A stretch of 64,000 bases of DNA, from the NCBI GenBank assembly GCA_009741485.1, contig CM019214.1:53561221-53625220 (forward strand), read 5' to 3'. Below are positions 21,301 to 33,925 of the stretch, in pieces (the first letter of the stretch is position 1; each line of letters starts with the position of its first letter). The position numbers and the translations under genes were made by a program. The notes under the pieces were generated by a model, which saw only the letters and a list, made by a program, of their open reading frames with translations, did not search any database and was not told the origin of the DNA. The DNA comes from Malurus cyaneus samueli. Taxonomy: Eukaryota; Chordata; Aves; Passeriformes; Maluridae.

Positions 21301-24300
21301 GATCTGCCATTTTCCAGAATACCTTGGAAAAGCTATCAACAGATGGAATTGATCCTGGTTTGGTCCTTTCCTGACATAGAGAGTACCCCTGACAGGCTGC
21401 ATTCCTCATCAGTGCTTGGAGAAGAGCTTCTTCTTACTTGAGAGGAAAGTGGCACAAATCAGTCATCTCAGAGCTTCTGCATATTTTCACCTTAGGAGAA
21501 AGTATATAATTGTAAACTCAAACAATATAGCATGCTATGCTACTTTCATTTATGTCCATAGCAAAGGATGAAGCATGGAGCAAGCCTAAGATTTCTTGTT
21601 TCTGTGTGAGAATCTGTGAAAGAATATACTGATTTGAAAAAGATTTTCTGATCTCAGAGAAGTTCCCTCAGATTATTACATCTTGTCATTCAGATGCTGG
21701 GAGTTAGTTCAGGCTTTAACCAATTTTTAAAGATGTGTTTAATGCAAACATGCTCTTAAAAGTAAGATTTAAGAGTTTGTTTGTTTGTTGTTTGGTTTTT
21801 TTTTTTTTTATCAACAAGAAACCTGGCCATGTACAGAAGAATCCAGATCTCTAAATAAGAGTTTATCCTGTCAAACTGTTTTTGACATTTTGTTCCATTT
21901 TACATCTGAGGTAATGTACATTCTACATCACCCCAGATGTAAAATGACAGTTTTTTTTATTGCTCTTCATGAAAAGGACCTTTTCTGAGACTAGTGGGTG
22001 CTCTGTGAAGCAGCTGGAGCTTCAAGGGAGAATGACAGGTACTTTGAATCAAACAAGAAAAATGAAAGATCTTAATGGCTCTAGACACTGCAGAGTCCTT
22101 ACCTCATAAATATGTCTGATTCATTTTCATTGCTTTCAGCAGAGCTGAGTCATTTCAATCAAAATGACCAAAAAATCTGCTTAGTCTCTTGACTGTTGAG
22201 TGGCATCACTCATTCTTAAAATAAACTTTGTGTGAGTATAAAAATTTTCCAGGAGACCCATGGAGTTCTGGGCATGGTTCTCCAAATCACTCACCAGTAA
22301 CATCAGGGCTCTGCCTATGGACTGTATTGCAGAATTGAGATCTAATGAGCTTTATAAGACCCTTATTTTCACTAATGACATTGAAGGCACGTCATTTCCT
22401 GGGGAAGGATTTTGGATTTTTTGAGTCCCATATAAACCCCGCCTTCCAGACACTGTTCTGAGATTTTCAGAAGAATTTTTGCTCTGTACATTTGCTCCAT
22501 CACCATAGAATTATCCACAATATCTATTTTTTAGATTATTCTAATGGTCATTCTTTGAATGTATGTAGGATGTTAATTTTTTTTGCTTTTTCTTTTTATT
22601 ACTGAATCAGAAAATAATGAAAATACTGTTTTACAAAGTATCCAGAATTCAGGGACACTGAGTTCTTTTTTAATCATTGTATTTAATTGCTTGTTATGAG
22701 ATCCTTAAGTGCTGGTCTCATCATTTGGACATTAAAAGTTTCCAAGGACCCTCTAGGACTGATGAGCCTCCCTTTGCTACCAATTCCAAAACATGAGAAA
22801 TTAATAGTCCTATATTATAATCAATGATCAAGATCTCTTTGGTGTCAGTATGCTGACATACCCTTTTCTCTTCCTTTGTGTTTGGAGGTATTTTAGAGAG
22901 ATACATATTGCTTGAGCAGAAATAAATATTTAATACATATTATTGCACCTTGAGGTTGTTTTTCTCAAGCATTATTGATCCTGCAGTAGAATCCATTACA
23001 GCTTAAGGCAATAATTCACGTATCTACACTTAAAGCTCTGGGCCTGTTTAAAACCCATGTGGCCTAACTGGATTGCATTTTATTTTTAATTATATTCATG
23101 TTATATTAGAACACATCTGTTTAGGCCATATGAGAATAGATTCTGGATTTCTTTCATCTAGACTCAGGAAGTTTCCTTATTAGCTTTTGTCCTTTTCCCT
23201 AATGTCACAGTTGCCTTCCCCCTTCCCCTGTCCCCCAATACATTAAGAAATTATTTGTTATCTGTTTCTCAGGATTGTTCATTAGAACAATATTTGTCAA
23301 CGTGTCATTTTGCAGCTTGTACTACTATTCATCTATTGCCAATTCTGTATTTTTTTGTTATGGTTGGGTGTACCATTTCCTAATAAAGAAGGAGAATGTT
23401 GCTGCCCAACAGAAATGTAGGAATCTTCTTTGACCATGACAGATCTTTATGCATTTCATTCAGAAAAGTGATGCAAAGATCATTTTTCTAGGTTGCTAGT
23501 AAGGGCACCCCTTAATTTTCCTGCCTTCATGGCTTTCTGGTTTTTACTACAGCAAAAATCAAATAATTTGTCTGGACTTTAAAGAGTACACATGTCCTAG
23601 CTCCACCTACTTTGCTGTTTGTGTCTTCTTCACTACCGAAAGGTCATCTGCTGCTAATCAGACAAGTTTGTTGAAATTCATAATTTCATTGTTCTCTTTC
23701 TAAAAAATCCTTTCATGTTTAGACTGCAATCCTGTTAAAAGGGTGATTGGTAAACTGCTCAGATTTGTCTCTCTGATTTCTCAACTCCGTTTATATGGTG
23801 TTGTTATCTCTCAGCTATGCTAAGATCATAAGCAGTTTGAAACCGGGATTTTCCTGATGCACAAACTCTCATCTGTGGCTAGATAAATCAGTAAGTAATA
23901 ACTCCAGCAGAAGCAAGAAGTTGAATAATGTAGACAAAATTTAGTAAAAACTACTTATTTCAATTTAAAATTAGGTCCTTTTGATTTCTCCATTTGCAAC
24001 TTTAGGGGAAAATAACTAATCTCTTTTCCTACGCAATTTTCTCATCTTAGCTGGTTACTGCTGGGTTTCCTGCTGACCATTTATATAATGTATCCTCAAG
24101 AACAGTTGCTCCCATGGCTACCTCATTTGTAATTGCTTAGCCTTCCATTTAGCTCTAGCAAAGCTTCCAAGAGACTACAGAGAAGTGATGCCAAGGAATT
24201 TCAGAAGAGCCAGGCTGAAATGCATCAGGATTTGATGTAGCTAATCTGAGCACCAAACTGAATGGACAAATAATTTAACAAGACATGATGGACGTCTAGC

Positions 24301-25162
24301 TCAAGATGGCACCATTCCAGCAACACATGAAGTCCAGCAGATCCAAACGAAAGGTGAAAGACTTCCTACAGGAAAAAAAAAAGCTCAAATGGACTTTGCC
24401 CGAAAAGCCTGGACCAATATGCAGTTCTTCAAAAAAGAGATGATGGGCATACCTCACAAAGTCTGGCAAGAAGGAACGTGTGATTCTTTTGAAGAAGTGA
24501 AAAGTGTTTATGACAAGTAGAGCAGAAGGGAAGACAGTCAGCAGAAGTCCTGTGTTCATAATGAACTACTGTGGCAGGCAGCTGTACGTGAAACTGTGTG
24601 GGGACTCATCAACAACGATATTGGGATCAGAAATGTTAATTACAACCGAACAGACTCCTGTTTTGGCAGAAATCCCAGGACAAAGTGCTGGCACTTGGGC
24701 TGCAGATGCAATATTTTATAACATCCCTGATGTTAAGAAATGCTATAGTTTCCCCTTTTTCATATATTTGTTACAGACAAAATGAAAATAGATTTTTTTA
24801 TCTTTTAGATAGAATCTTTACAGTAACAGGCTGATGGTCAAAATGTGGATTTTCTCTTCTCTGGAGCTTAGAAAATTTAGTTGTTTAAACATCGAGTATT
24901 ATACCAAGGTGAAAGTCAATTCAGAGATTATCATAGTGGGACTGTGGTAGATACAAATGACTTCACTAATTTATTGAGAAAAAATCATTACTGTACAGAA
25001 TTTGTAAGTAGCTTGTAAAGGCAATTATGCACTGAGCAAGTAAGTTACATACCAGTAGTCCTGAAACACAGAGCTCAGCCTGTGCTGGAGGAACACACTC
25101 AGAGTTCCCATGGAGATTTGGTGATTTGCAACGGGGACAGACTGCCACCGTGGTTTCAGTGG
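18381..25162. other. Copy B, remainder; no gene seen
   Basis: AT-rich sequence matching 3058-9682. No exon, RNA gene or known repeat is recognised. The 24160-25310 part has fewer stops than its surroundings in scattered frames, on both strands, without a recognisable domain. Confidence 0.6.
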
Positions 25163-28100
25163 CAACTGCATTGCTCCATGACATTGCTCCATCTCCTTTT
25201 GTACTGGACAAACTTCCCTTGTTAAATTCCGATGTATTTGCCATTGTACCTGTAGAAACATCAGCTGGGTTGAGAGTACCTATCCTCTATGAAATTCATC
25301 AAGATTAAAATACTTTCAGGTTCTTCATTAGCATATAACTGGACTTTGAAAACTGGGAAGATTGGGGATATTTAATGGAACTGAGTCCTTCAGAACTGCA
25401 TACACACAGTGGTGACTTTGGTGAAATTAAATCACAGAAGTTTTCTTGACTCTTTGCTTTATGGGCTTTTTAAAACCAGTTTTACTTAGACCTGTGTTAC
25501 CTCTCTTACAAAAGGGTCATACCCTACCTCATCCTCAACCTCGACCTTATTTTCTCAATGTGTTCTGTTCGTAACGATAAAAATTCCTGGAAGAAGTCTG
25601 GTAATGAAATCAAGAACTTGATGGAGAATGTGATAAAAAGCTATGCAGTTACAAATTAATGTTAGCAGTTTGGGTAAGGCATAACTTTCTTCTTCCTCAT
25701 ACTTTATAAAAGCTTTCCTTCAATATCATGTTAACCTACTTACAATATCATGTTAACCTACTTACTTTATCATGAAACACTTATTGCACTTAAAAACTTG
25801 ATTTCAAATTTCTCCTAAAAAGTCATCAAGGAATGCAACACTGAGAGAGCTCTTTTACACTATATAGATTAAAATTAAAAATTTATTAAAGTGGAAGAGA
25901 GACTGATGACCTTAACCTAACGTCTGGGCAATGACCTCGCTGGAAGAAACCAAGTTGAAATGACTTCATAATTTATTGATGTGAGCATCACTCACTGCAT
26001 CGGAACAATAAGAATTGAACCACTGATTTAACTAAAACTCTAAAAATGTAATTTTTATGTTACTAAAGTTCTATGCCAACAGATCTGAGGAGAGACAAAT
26101 ACTTCCAGGATTGCCAAAGAACACCTGAGTTAAGCAAGATTTCCTCATATTTTCCTAAACATGTACTAGAATAAATGTAACAGAATAGTAATAAAATAGA
26201 GGTCTTAAGTAAGCAGGGGAAGATAGCACAAGAAAAGAATCTATGCATTGCAAAACTTGACATAAGCAAGAGCACCAAGACTTGAGTTATTAACATATTT
26301 GCCCATGCAGTTAATTTAAATTGAATAATGCCATCAATGTTACATAAACTATGAAAATGATTGTAGTATTTAACTGCACACATTCATTCTTGATTTTGTA
26401 TTTTGCAGAATTCTTCACTGACTTTTAAGAAATATTTTCCTAGTCTCCAAGTGCAGTTGCCTAAGTGGGTTAGTGGGTTCCCAAGTGTTTCTCATTCCTG
26501 TCGTCCATATTAAGTTTTTTATGGCAATAACCGTGATCAGAAAACAATGTCATAGCAAAGGAAAAACACCTCTTTAAGACAAACACTGCAGAGTCGCTTT
26601 TTGGCCTGTAAAATGGCATTGCATCCTGTTCTCAGATAATTTCCAGCTCACCAGCTGGCTGACTGGCGCACATCAACTGGGATGGGCTCAGCTGTTGCAG
26701 ACCTTGCCAGTAAATTTGTTGCTGTATTAGTGGAGTTGTTGGCTAGAGTTTAAAAGGTGGAGTAGGACAATAAAAGGGCAAGAATGAGGTGGAGAAGAAT
26801 GAATATCAGCCAGATGGTTGTAGTGGTGTTAGCCAGGAATAACAGTTCATGAACACTGGTTGGATATTATTATTATAATGCTGTCACTCCTATAAATTAT
26901 TTACAGTGGATACCACTCAGTCATGGGCCTTGATTTACAGCACAAGAGCCAAGTATTGCAAAGTATGAATAGCTGTCCTTGACAAATAAGAACCATTAGA
27001 GGATGTAAGCAGAAAACTTTGTCATAGTGGGAACCATGGTTGAAAAATTGTTGTGAGGATTTGTCTATACATAATTTTTGTGCAATGTGAACTTAAAACA
27101 GTTTCTGTGCTATTTTTCTGCTGAAAATTCTGCTGAATTATGGAATTACAAAAGTCAGCTTATAAAAGCCAAGAAAGTTTTACAGAAGTATATGAACTAT
27201 ACGTGAATGATGTGATCAGAATCATCATGCTGATTCTATTTGCAGCTGGAGCAATTAAGAACCATTTCTTGAGGGCTTAAGAGGAAGTGTGCTGGAAGAT
27301 ACTAAAATATTTTTGATGTTGAAGTTATTTGAGCATAAATTTCACACATCAGCTTCACTAAAAAAATAATACCTTTCAGTACGAATTAATTGACCCGTGT
27401 CAGGATGACCCTGGAACATGCTGATCTGGACAGTTTGTTTCTTGACTCATTCCAGGACATGGGGAGGGTGCACTTAAAATAAAATCTAAATTACCTCGTT
27501 TTACATGATGCCTAGTTTTAGGCATTAGTCTAAGCACCTTCAAAAGCACCAGTCTATCTTCACTTTTTCTACACAGGGGCTGCAGGCACTCAATTAAGGA
27601 CATCTTATTCACTAAGTCGCTGTAAATTTGGATGGAATTTAGCTATCAAAGTTAGATGCAACATGACCTATGTCCCTCCATACATACTACATATCATATC
27701 TACTACAGATCTTTTTTCAATGTTATAAAAGCAGAGTAAAGTAGGCATTTAAAACCTGAAGATTACATTCTGATTGTTGCCTCCGGTTAAAATGTCAAGC
27801 AGATTGAAGCTACTTCATTATTAAAAGATTGAAATTATGAAATGTGTGATAGAAGTTAGAAGAAAATGTGTGCATGCTGTGACAAACCTATCATTTACAG
27901 TAGGTTTAAGATAAGGCATAAAAGATGAGATTTCCTTTTACTGGAAACTATAGAATCCTCTACCCAAAACATAGAGGAAGAGTAAAGGGGAAATGGGTAT
28001 CACTTGATGGAAATGCATTTCAGAAACATTCAAAAAACTTCCAAAACAGAGAAAAAAACAAGCTAAAGGACAGGAAGCAGGAATAACTATGACACCTTAA

Positions 28101-31100
28101 AAATGGCAGAATTCTATGTAGAATAAAACTTGAAACTTCGGGCAAAGAAATAGCATTTTAACGTTTAACTGTAATGGTGTCTAAGAAAACAGAACTTTTG
28201 TGTGCGTTTTTTGTAAATAAACAGGCCTCTCTCCGAGTTATTCCTTGGTGTTGAAAAATTTTTAAAGACCCATGTACTGGCTAAATGCAAATGCCAAAAG
28301 AAGCTGAAATAACTTGAGTGTTTCATCCCACTTCTTAAATACCTCATTTAAAACCAAAACTGAAAAAAACCAGCAAAAAAATACAACAACATAACAACAA
28401 AAGTTTCCTTAGGATGCCTTGACTACTTTTATATTTCCTTCAGAGCTTGAGTTCACTTTCTTGGACTACTTTGTATTCCTATGAAAGTATCTAGAATTTG
28501 TTTCTATTTGACATGCAATTAAAATTTAGTTGAAAAAAAAAATGTCTCTTTAACCCTGACTTTCAACTAAGCCACAATCCTGATTTAAATCTCTTAGCCT
28601 GAATTTTATTTCAGGCACTTAGTGAAGAGAACATGCTTTGTAACAAGATGTGCTAAATCATGAACTGTGTCTGGAATAGACATGATAGCTTAGAAACAGA
28701 TGAACCATAACTGGAATCAGTGCTACTGAGACTTCTGAAAATTTCACAGATCCCCTCAATGGAAAGATGGGTAAATTTTAATATTTGTATTCTAGGTTTT
28801 GAAGAAGGTGGTTTTATGATTGGCTACACAGCTGTCTGTATGGAGGAACACAAAGACCAGCTTTGTAATTACAAACAAAGGAGTTAGAACTGTCTCTGGG
28901 GATGCTCTGGAGCTGTGATAAAACTGATTCATACGAGTGACAAACCCACACCTATGATCGACAATTTCTTCTGACACCTCTATCAGCACCAGAGCAGCCA
29001 CTGAATAAAGAAACGAAGCTGTCAGAGATGGACAGATTGCAGGAACATGTGGTGTTCCAATTTCAGACACCAAACCACATATGTAATCTTTCAGGGAACA
29101 AACTGGAGCCAGATATATTATGCGAAGTGTACTGGTAAACCTTCTTTACAAAAATGAGGACTAGTGACACTTGGCCTAAAAGTCAAGGAAAAGAGAACTT
29201 ATGAACAGGGTCCTAGCAAAGTTTTGTATTACTGGCACAGAAATCTCAGATCTTGACCATCTCCTAAGATCTCTGTTGTACCGTGAAACAGAGAGAGAAG
29301 ACATAAAGATACCAGGTTACTAAAATGTTAAACATGTATAGTTAAATTATCTAATTGAGGCCTGGATGCCAGAAGAAAGGAGATAGGTGTACACATCTGA
29401 AATGTCAGACTGTATCTGAAAGCCTGAGGGAATAAAAGACTGAGGAGGGGAAATGACTATAGTAGTAATTTTCTATCCTCATAGAATACAAGAGGAAAGG
29501 ATGCATACTTTCATAATTCAGTGAGAACTGATGTAAAAGTCTCCATGACCAGAAATGGAGAACAAATGAAAAGGATACTAGCATTATTCTAGAAAAGAGA
29601 GAAGAAGTCGCAGTGCAGAAGTGTTTGTAAATACTGTAAAAAGACTGTCTCACAAAATACAGAAAATCACTCTGGATGTATCACAAAAGCTACATTTAGA
29701 TTATTCTTAGGTGAAAATTGCTTTATGCAGTTTTCAGAATCAGAGTACAGGCAGATTTGGCTGTATTTATGCAGTAACCATGTTTTTACTAGTTTTAAAA
29801 ATCACTTTAACACAGAGCTATATAATTTTCATCAAGTTCTAAAATGTGTTGAGTGGTACTCCAAAGCAAGACATCTTTTTTTCCCAAGATACAATTTTAT
29901 TTTTTTCACAGAAACAAGATAGCATAAGACTTCTACATTTCTCTGGACTTGGGGCTGTAGTAAACATGCATTTCATAGCAATGACTGAAGAGCATAGGTG
30001 CCAGACACTGTCAGCAGTTCAACAAGGGTGCAGAGATGGTTAGAGGGGAAGTAACACAACAGGTTATTTTTCAAAACCTATGCTAGGAACCTTGCTCAGA
30101 TTATTACAGGGATTTTCAATTATTAATGGTCAGAATGCCTGGGAGAAAGTTCCATTTACTGTTTTTCTCTCCTGTGCCGTGGAGAGGAATTGACAATAGA
30201 ATCTCTCCACTTCAACCAGTGGCATTGAGAAAGGGGGGGTTATTACAAAATTGCTATACATAAAGAATCTATATTAATTGCATAACTCTATAGGCTGAAA
30301 CAAGGTTTCATATGCATGAAAAGAATTATCAGAGATATTCTGGAACTTACTCAGTCTAAAATAATTTTAAACTTTCTTGGGGAAAATATTTTTCTTAGAT
30401 ACACAGATTCTTAATCTGATAGACACAGTAGTTCTCTTCTGCTGAAGCAGTATGTGCAAAAGAGGACTTCCACAGGGAAAAGTCTGTTTGCAATTCAGAG
30501 CCTGTGCAGCGCAGTCTTTGTGAAAACTTGTATTGTATTCCCAGGGCTGGTGTCTCATCACTTGCTTGACATTTGGATGCAAATTTTTTCGAAGAAAGTG
30601 ATCGCTAGGCAGTAGTTACATATTAATACGTATGCACTCGGATATACTATCAATGTTTATGTTTTCAATCACATTAGTTCAAAGTGTATGATTTTAATCA
30701 AATACCATACCCCTTCATTATGTAGTTAAACAGCATTTGAGATTAAACCATAGGGTTTTTGCAAAATTTAGATGATTTTCTTATGAGGGAGTGCAATACC
30801 CTCATCTGTTAAATGGGGAAGATGCTGGTACATAAATTTGAAGAGTGCTCCAAGTTCTGTGTAGAGATCAGAGTAAATCCAGTTCTGATAAGAATAGCAT
30901 TCAAAATGTGTCGTCTTTTATTCACTCTGGCTTCACACTATGCTATAGAAGCATTCACTAAGCATACTAGATAGTTTTTCCTTCTTGTCCTCTATATAAA
31001 CATAGAAAATCTTAGAACACTGTCCTATCATTACATCTATTGAAAACTCAATATTTAGTATACCACAAGGAATAAAGGAGAAATGAACTCTGTTATGATC
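25163..31100. other. Single-copy AT-rich sequence, no gene seen
   Basis: No frame exceeds 106 codons and none shows a domain. No RNA gene or LINE fragment is recognised. A frame at 25126-25308 crosses the duplication edge, so it is present only in copy B. A small tandem duplication lies at 25721-25764. Confidence 0.6.
25721..25764. repeat. 22-bp tandem duplication (2 copies)
   Basis: Two perfect adjacent copies of a 22-bp unit beginning CAATATCATG. Probably replication slippage; no function is suggested. Confidence 0.9.
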
Positions 31101-31625
31101 TGATTTAAGTACAGAAAAGCAGAGGAAACCAAGTGTCTATGAAAACAGTGGGCCAAATGAAAAAAGGTTCAAAATATTCCCAAAATGAGATTAAAACCAA
31201 AGGAGATTAAATGTCGATGCCAAAAAATTTATATACTTTATTTTATAGTAAAAAAGGCAAAGAGAAAGAAAGACAGAAGAAAGAAATAAATAGAAAAAGA
31301 GTGTGCAGGTGTCGGGGAGGGCAGGCAGACAGGGAGAAGCTGACAGGGGTAGATGCAAACATATCACCCTTCCAGGGGTCCCAACAACGTGTCGGTGCTC
31401 CCCTCCATCCAGTCTTCTGGGTGGTGAGGTGCTAAGTGTGATCTCTTTGTGAATCTCTCCAGCTCTGAGCTGTTCCGTATCTTTGATCAGTGGGCAGCGA
31501 GCAGTGTAGCCAGGGCTTCATTCAGGGTTTTGGTGGCTGGCTCTGCGGCTTTTGTATAGTTTTGCAATTATATGCAAAAAGTCCGTCATGAAAATGTTTA
31601 AGTCATAAACTGTAACATGTCAGTC
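31101..31625 (-). mobile_element. LTR-like element, short form
   Basis: It shares both ends and most of its body with the long forms at 2154-3057 and 17464-18380 but lacks about 410 internal bases. Substitutions relative to the long forms are more frequent than between A and B, so this is an independent older insertion or relative. It includes a purine-rich stretch (31255-31300) and the TTTATT hexamer corresponding to AATAAA on the minus strand. A frame of 74 codons at 31211-31435 is chance. Confidence 0.5.
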
Positions 31626-31704
31626 TTTGACACTCTCAATGGCTTAAAATTAATCTTTACAATTTAGTATATTAGTGTAAAGCCTTTGAAATATATAGCC
31701 TAAT
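31261..31704. repeat. 444-bp direct repeat, first copy (left of the N)
   Basis: This segment is repeated almost exactly at 31706-32149 with the same end points and only a few substitutions, for example near 31355 and 31379. The two copies abut a single N at 31705. The arrangement is what results when two contig ends that overlap are placed side by side without merging. Confidence 0.95.
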
Positions 31705-31705
31705 N
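31705..31705. other. Single ambiguous base (N) at an assembly join
   Basis: The only N seen in the window. It sits exactly between the two 444-bp copies, so it marks a scaffold join or minimal gap rather than an uncalled base. Confidence 0.9.
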
Positions 31706-32149
31706 AGAGAAAGAAAGACAGAAGAAAGAAATAAATAGAAAAAGAGTGTGCAGGTGTCGGGGAGGGCAGGCAGACAGGGAGAAGCTGACAGGGGTAGATG
31801 AAAACATATCACCCTTCCAGGGGTCCCGACAACGTGTCGGTGCTCCCCTCCATCCGGTCTTCTGGGTGGTGAGGTGCTAAGTGTGATCTCTTTGTGAATC
31901 TCTCCAGCTCTGAGCTGTTCCGTATCATTGATCAGTGGGCAGCGAGCAGTGTAGCCAGGGCTTCATTCAGGGTTTTGGTGGCTGGCTCTGCAGCTTTTGT
32001 ATAGTTTTGCAATTATATGCAAAAAGTCTGCCATGAAAATGTTTAAGTCATAAGCTGTAACATGTCAGTCTTTGACACTCTCAATGGCTTAAAATTAATC
32101 TTTACAATTTAGTATATTAGTGTAAAGCCTTTGAAATATATAGCCTAAT
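31706..32149. repeat. 444-bp direct repeat, second copy (right of the N)
   Basis: Matches 31261-31704. It contains a truncated copy of the LTR-like element (31706-32070) plus 79 bases of its flank. The copy starts abruptly inside the element, which supports an assembly overlap instead of a second insertion. Confidence 0.95.
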
Positions 32150-32876
32150 ATTTAATGCTGTGTTTAGCAATATTTTCAAGCTACAGCCTCTCTCTATCCC
32201 TTTAAATAAAACCCAATGTGTTATAATTTCTAAGGTTGGAATATTTCCTAAGTTACTTAATTTTAGCTAATTTCTGCATGATATTTTGATATAAAATCCT
32301 ATACAATTATATAATTAATGAGTAGATATTTTATTAATTTGCTTAATGACCAAACCCTGAATTGAGCAACAGTACCATTTGTCTTTGCTTCAGTCCGATG
32401 CAAAGTCTCTCCATTTACAGCTGTGTTCATACTCTGTGGTGTAGTAATAATGATGTCCAAACCTGATCATTGTGTTTCCCTCATAAGGTAAATGCAACTC
32501 TCTGTCTTAGCTGTTCTCTAGAGACCAAAATCCCTCGCCTGAGACATGAGGTGATGAGTTGCCTGACAAAAGTGCAACTTACAGGGTAATTTTTACTTTT
32601 ACTTTGAAACCTGAGTGCTTAGCTGATTCAGAGTTCGATTGCTCTCACCACTTGAGCATTGTATAACTAGGCACAGGGGAGACTACTGTAAATTTGGCAC
32701 AGCAAATGGAAAAATGTCAGTATTTCAATGGCAAGTGGAAAATAAGCTGGAATATCAGACTCTTCTGAAAAATACCCTTTAGAAATGCCTTTTAAAGTAT
32801 AACCCAGTTTGATCACTTTATATAACTAACAAGTTGTGTAAATCAAATTACACATTCACAAAATCAATTTCTCTGA
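32150..32876. other. No gene seen
   Basis: AT-rich sequence with no frame, repeat or RNA gene that I recognise. Confidence 0.55.
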
Positions 32877-33010
32877 AAAGTGAATCATTAAGGCTGGAAA
32901 AGACCTCTAAGGTGATCCAGTCCAACTGTTAACCTAACTGCCAGGTCCACCATTAAACCAGGATACTACACACCACTTCTGCACATTTTTGGACACTTCC
33001 AGGGATTATG
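32877..33010 (-). mobile_element. CR1 LINE 3'-end fragment
   Basis: The start reads AATCATTAAGGCTGGAAAAG followed by the CR1 3'-terminal block with CCAGTCCAAC, and a CACTTCCAGGGA-type stretch near 32990-33005. This is the 3' end of a CR1 retrotransposon in minus orientation, diverged and heavily 5'-truncated as most CR1 copies are. It has no coding capacity. Confidence 0.8.
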
Positions 33011-33718
33011 ATCCATACCTTTTATATGAAGGAGAATACAAAAGTGACACATTCTTGACCAGAGCCAACACATGTTATATCACATGGATTTCAGGGCCCT
33101 TTAACTTACTCAGAATCTGTGTTCATATGGTGTAATAGTTACTGGAGTGAATAATGCTTTGAGAACCTGGTAGGTGACTGCATTTGATGAATGCTGTTAT
33201 TTAGGAAACATTTTTAGATACTATTAAAAAAGGCAACAATTTTGGTTCACCAGGTTGCATGGCTATAAAAGAACACACTGCAGATGCACAAAAGCACATC
33301 AATCCCAACATACAACCTCAAACCCAAACAACTGAACAGTCATTGAGTCCTGGATGCTTCCTTGCCTGACCCAAAAGTTTCACATGTCAACAGGCCTGGA
33401 AAACTGAACACTGCCTACCACACAATTTTCAAAGAAAACAGAGGAAGAAGTAGTAATGTTTCCAAAATGATCTGCTCAGATATGTGTTCAAAGATTCCTA
33501 CCTATTGGAGAGGCTTTCTATCTTGACACTGTGCAGTTGGAGTTGCTTTTCCCTGTAAAAAGGAATTAGAAGAAGGGTGCACCACCACTTGTCTTCTATG
33601 CCATATTTTAATGAAGAGCTTTTACTCTGAATATGTGAGACTTTTCAATGCAAACACATCCAAACTTATCTCTAGAAGGCAAAGTAACTACAAGACTGAA
33701 AGGTATTTGCCAAAGAAT
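33011..33718. other. No gene seen
   Basis: AT-rich sequence between two CR1 fragments. A TATAAAAG word occurs near 33264 but nothing downstream looks transcribed. No repeat or exon recognised. Confidence 0.55.
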
Positions 33719-33925
33719 GATAGAATCACAGAACATCTCAAGTTATAAGTGGTTCTGTAATAATCAAGTCAGACACCTTGCTCCTTGCAGGACTGTCCAG
33801 CACTAAAAGCCTCACCCAGATGCTCTTTGATCTCTGACAGGCTTGGTTCCCTGACCACTTCCCTGTGGAGTCTATTCCAGTGACCAACCACCTTGAATGG
33901 TATCTCACTATTCCTAAATCTGGGT
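33719..33925 (-). mobile_element. CR1 LINE 3'-end fragment
   Basis: Begins with ATAGAATCACAGAA, the complement of the CR1 3' octamer tail region, and continues with the conserved blocks GACCACTTCCCTGTGGAG and TTCCAGTGACCAACCACC. Minus orientation, diverged, 5'-truncated and non-coding. Confidence 0.88.

Larger units (their letters stand above)
15366..25162. repeat. Large direct duplication, copy B (partner 1-9682)
   Basis: Copy B is collinear with 1-9682 and slightly longer, because many homopolymers and single bases are one longer than in copy A. Homology ends near 25162, where copy B continues into AT-rich single-copy sequence while copy A enters the retroviral remnant. The longest frame inside is 154 codons on the minus strand at 19875-20339; the same place in copy A is broken by indels and shows only a 63-codon fragment (4589-4780). 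No domain is recognised, so I do not call it a gene. Whether the duplication is real or an assembly duplicate is open. Confidence 0.93.

Noticed and set aside
28792..29073. 93-codon minus-strand frame with hydrophobic stretches as a membrane protein exon
   Set aside because: No recognisable family, no neighbouring exons, and hydrophobic runs are common in translated T-rich DNA.
31261..32149. Biological tandem duplication or CRISPR-like repeat
   Set aside because: Matching ends directly around an N are best explained by an unmerged assembly overlap; there are only two units and no spacers.
33260..33270. TATAAAAG as a promoter TATA box
   Set aside because: A single AT-rich word in AT-rich DNA without downstream exon, CpG island or initiator is not evidence of a promoter.
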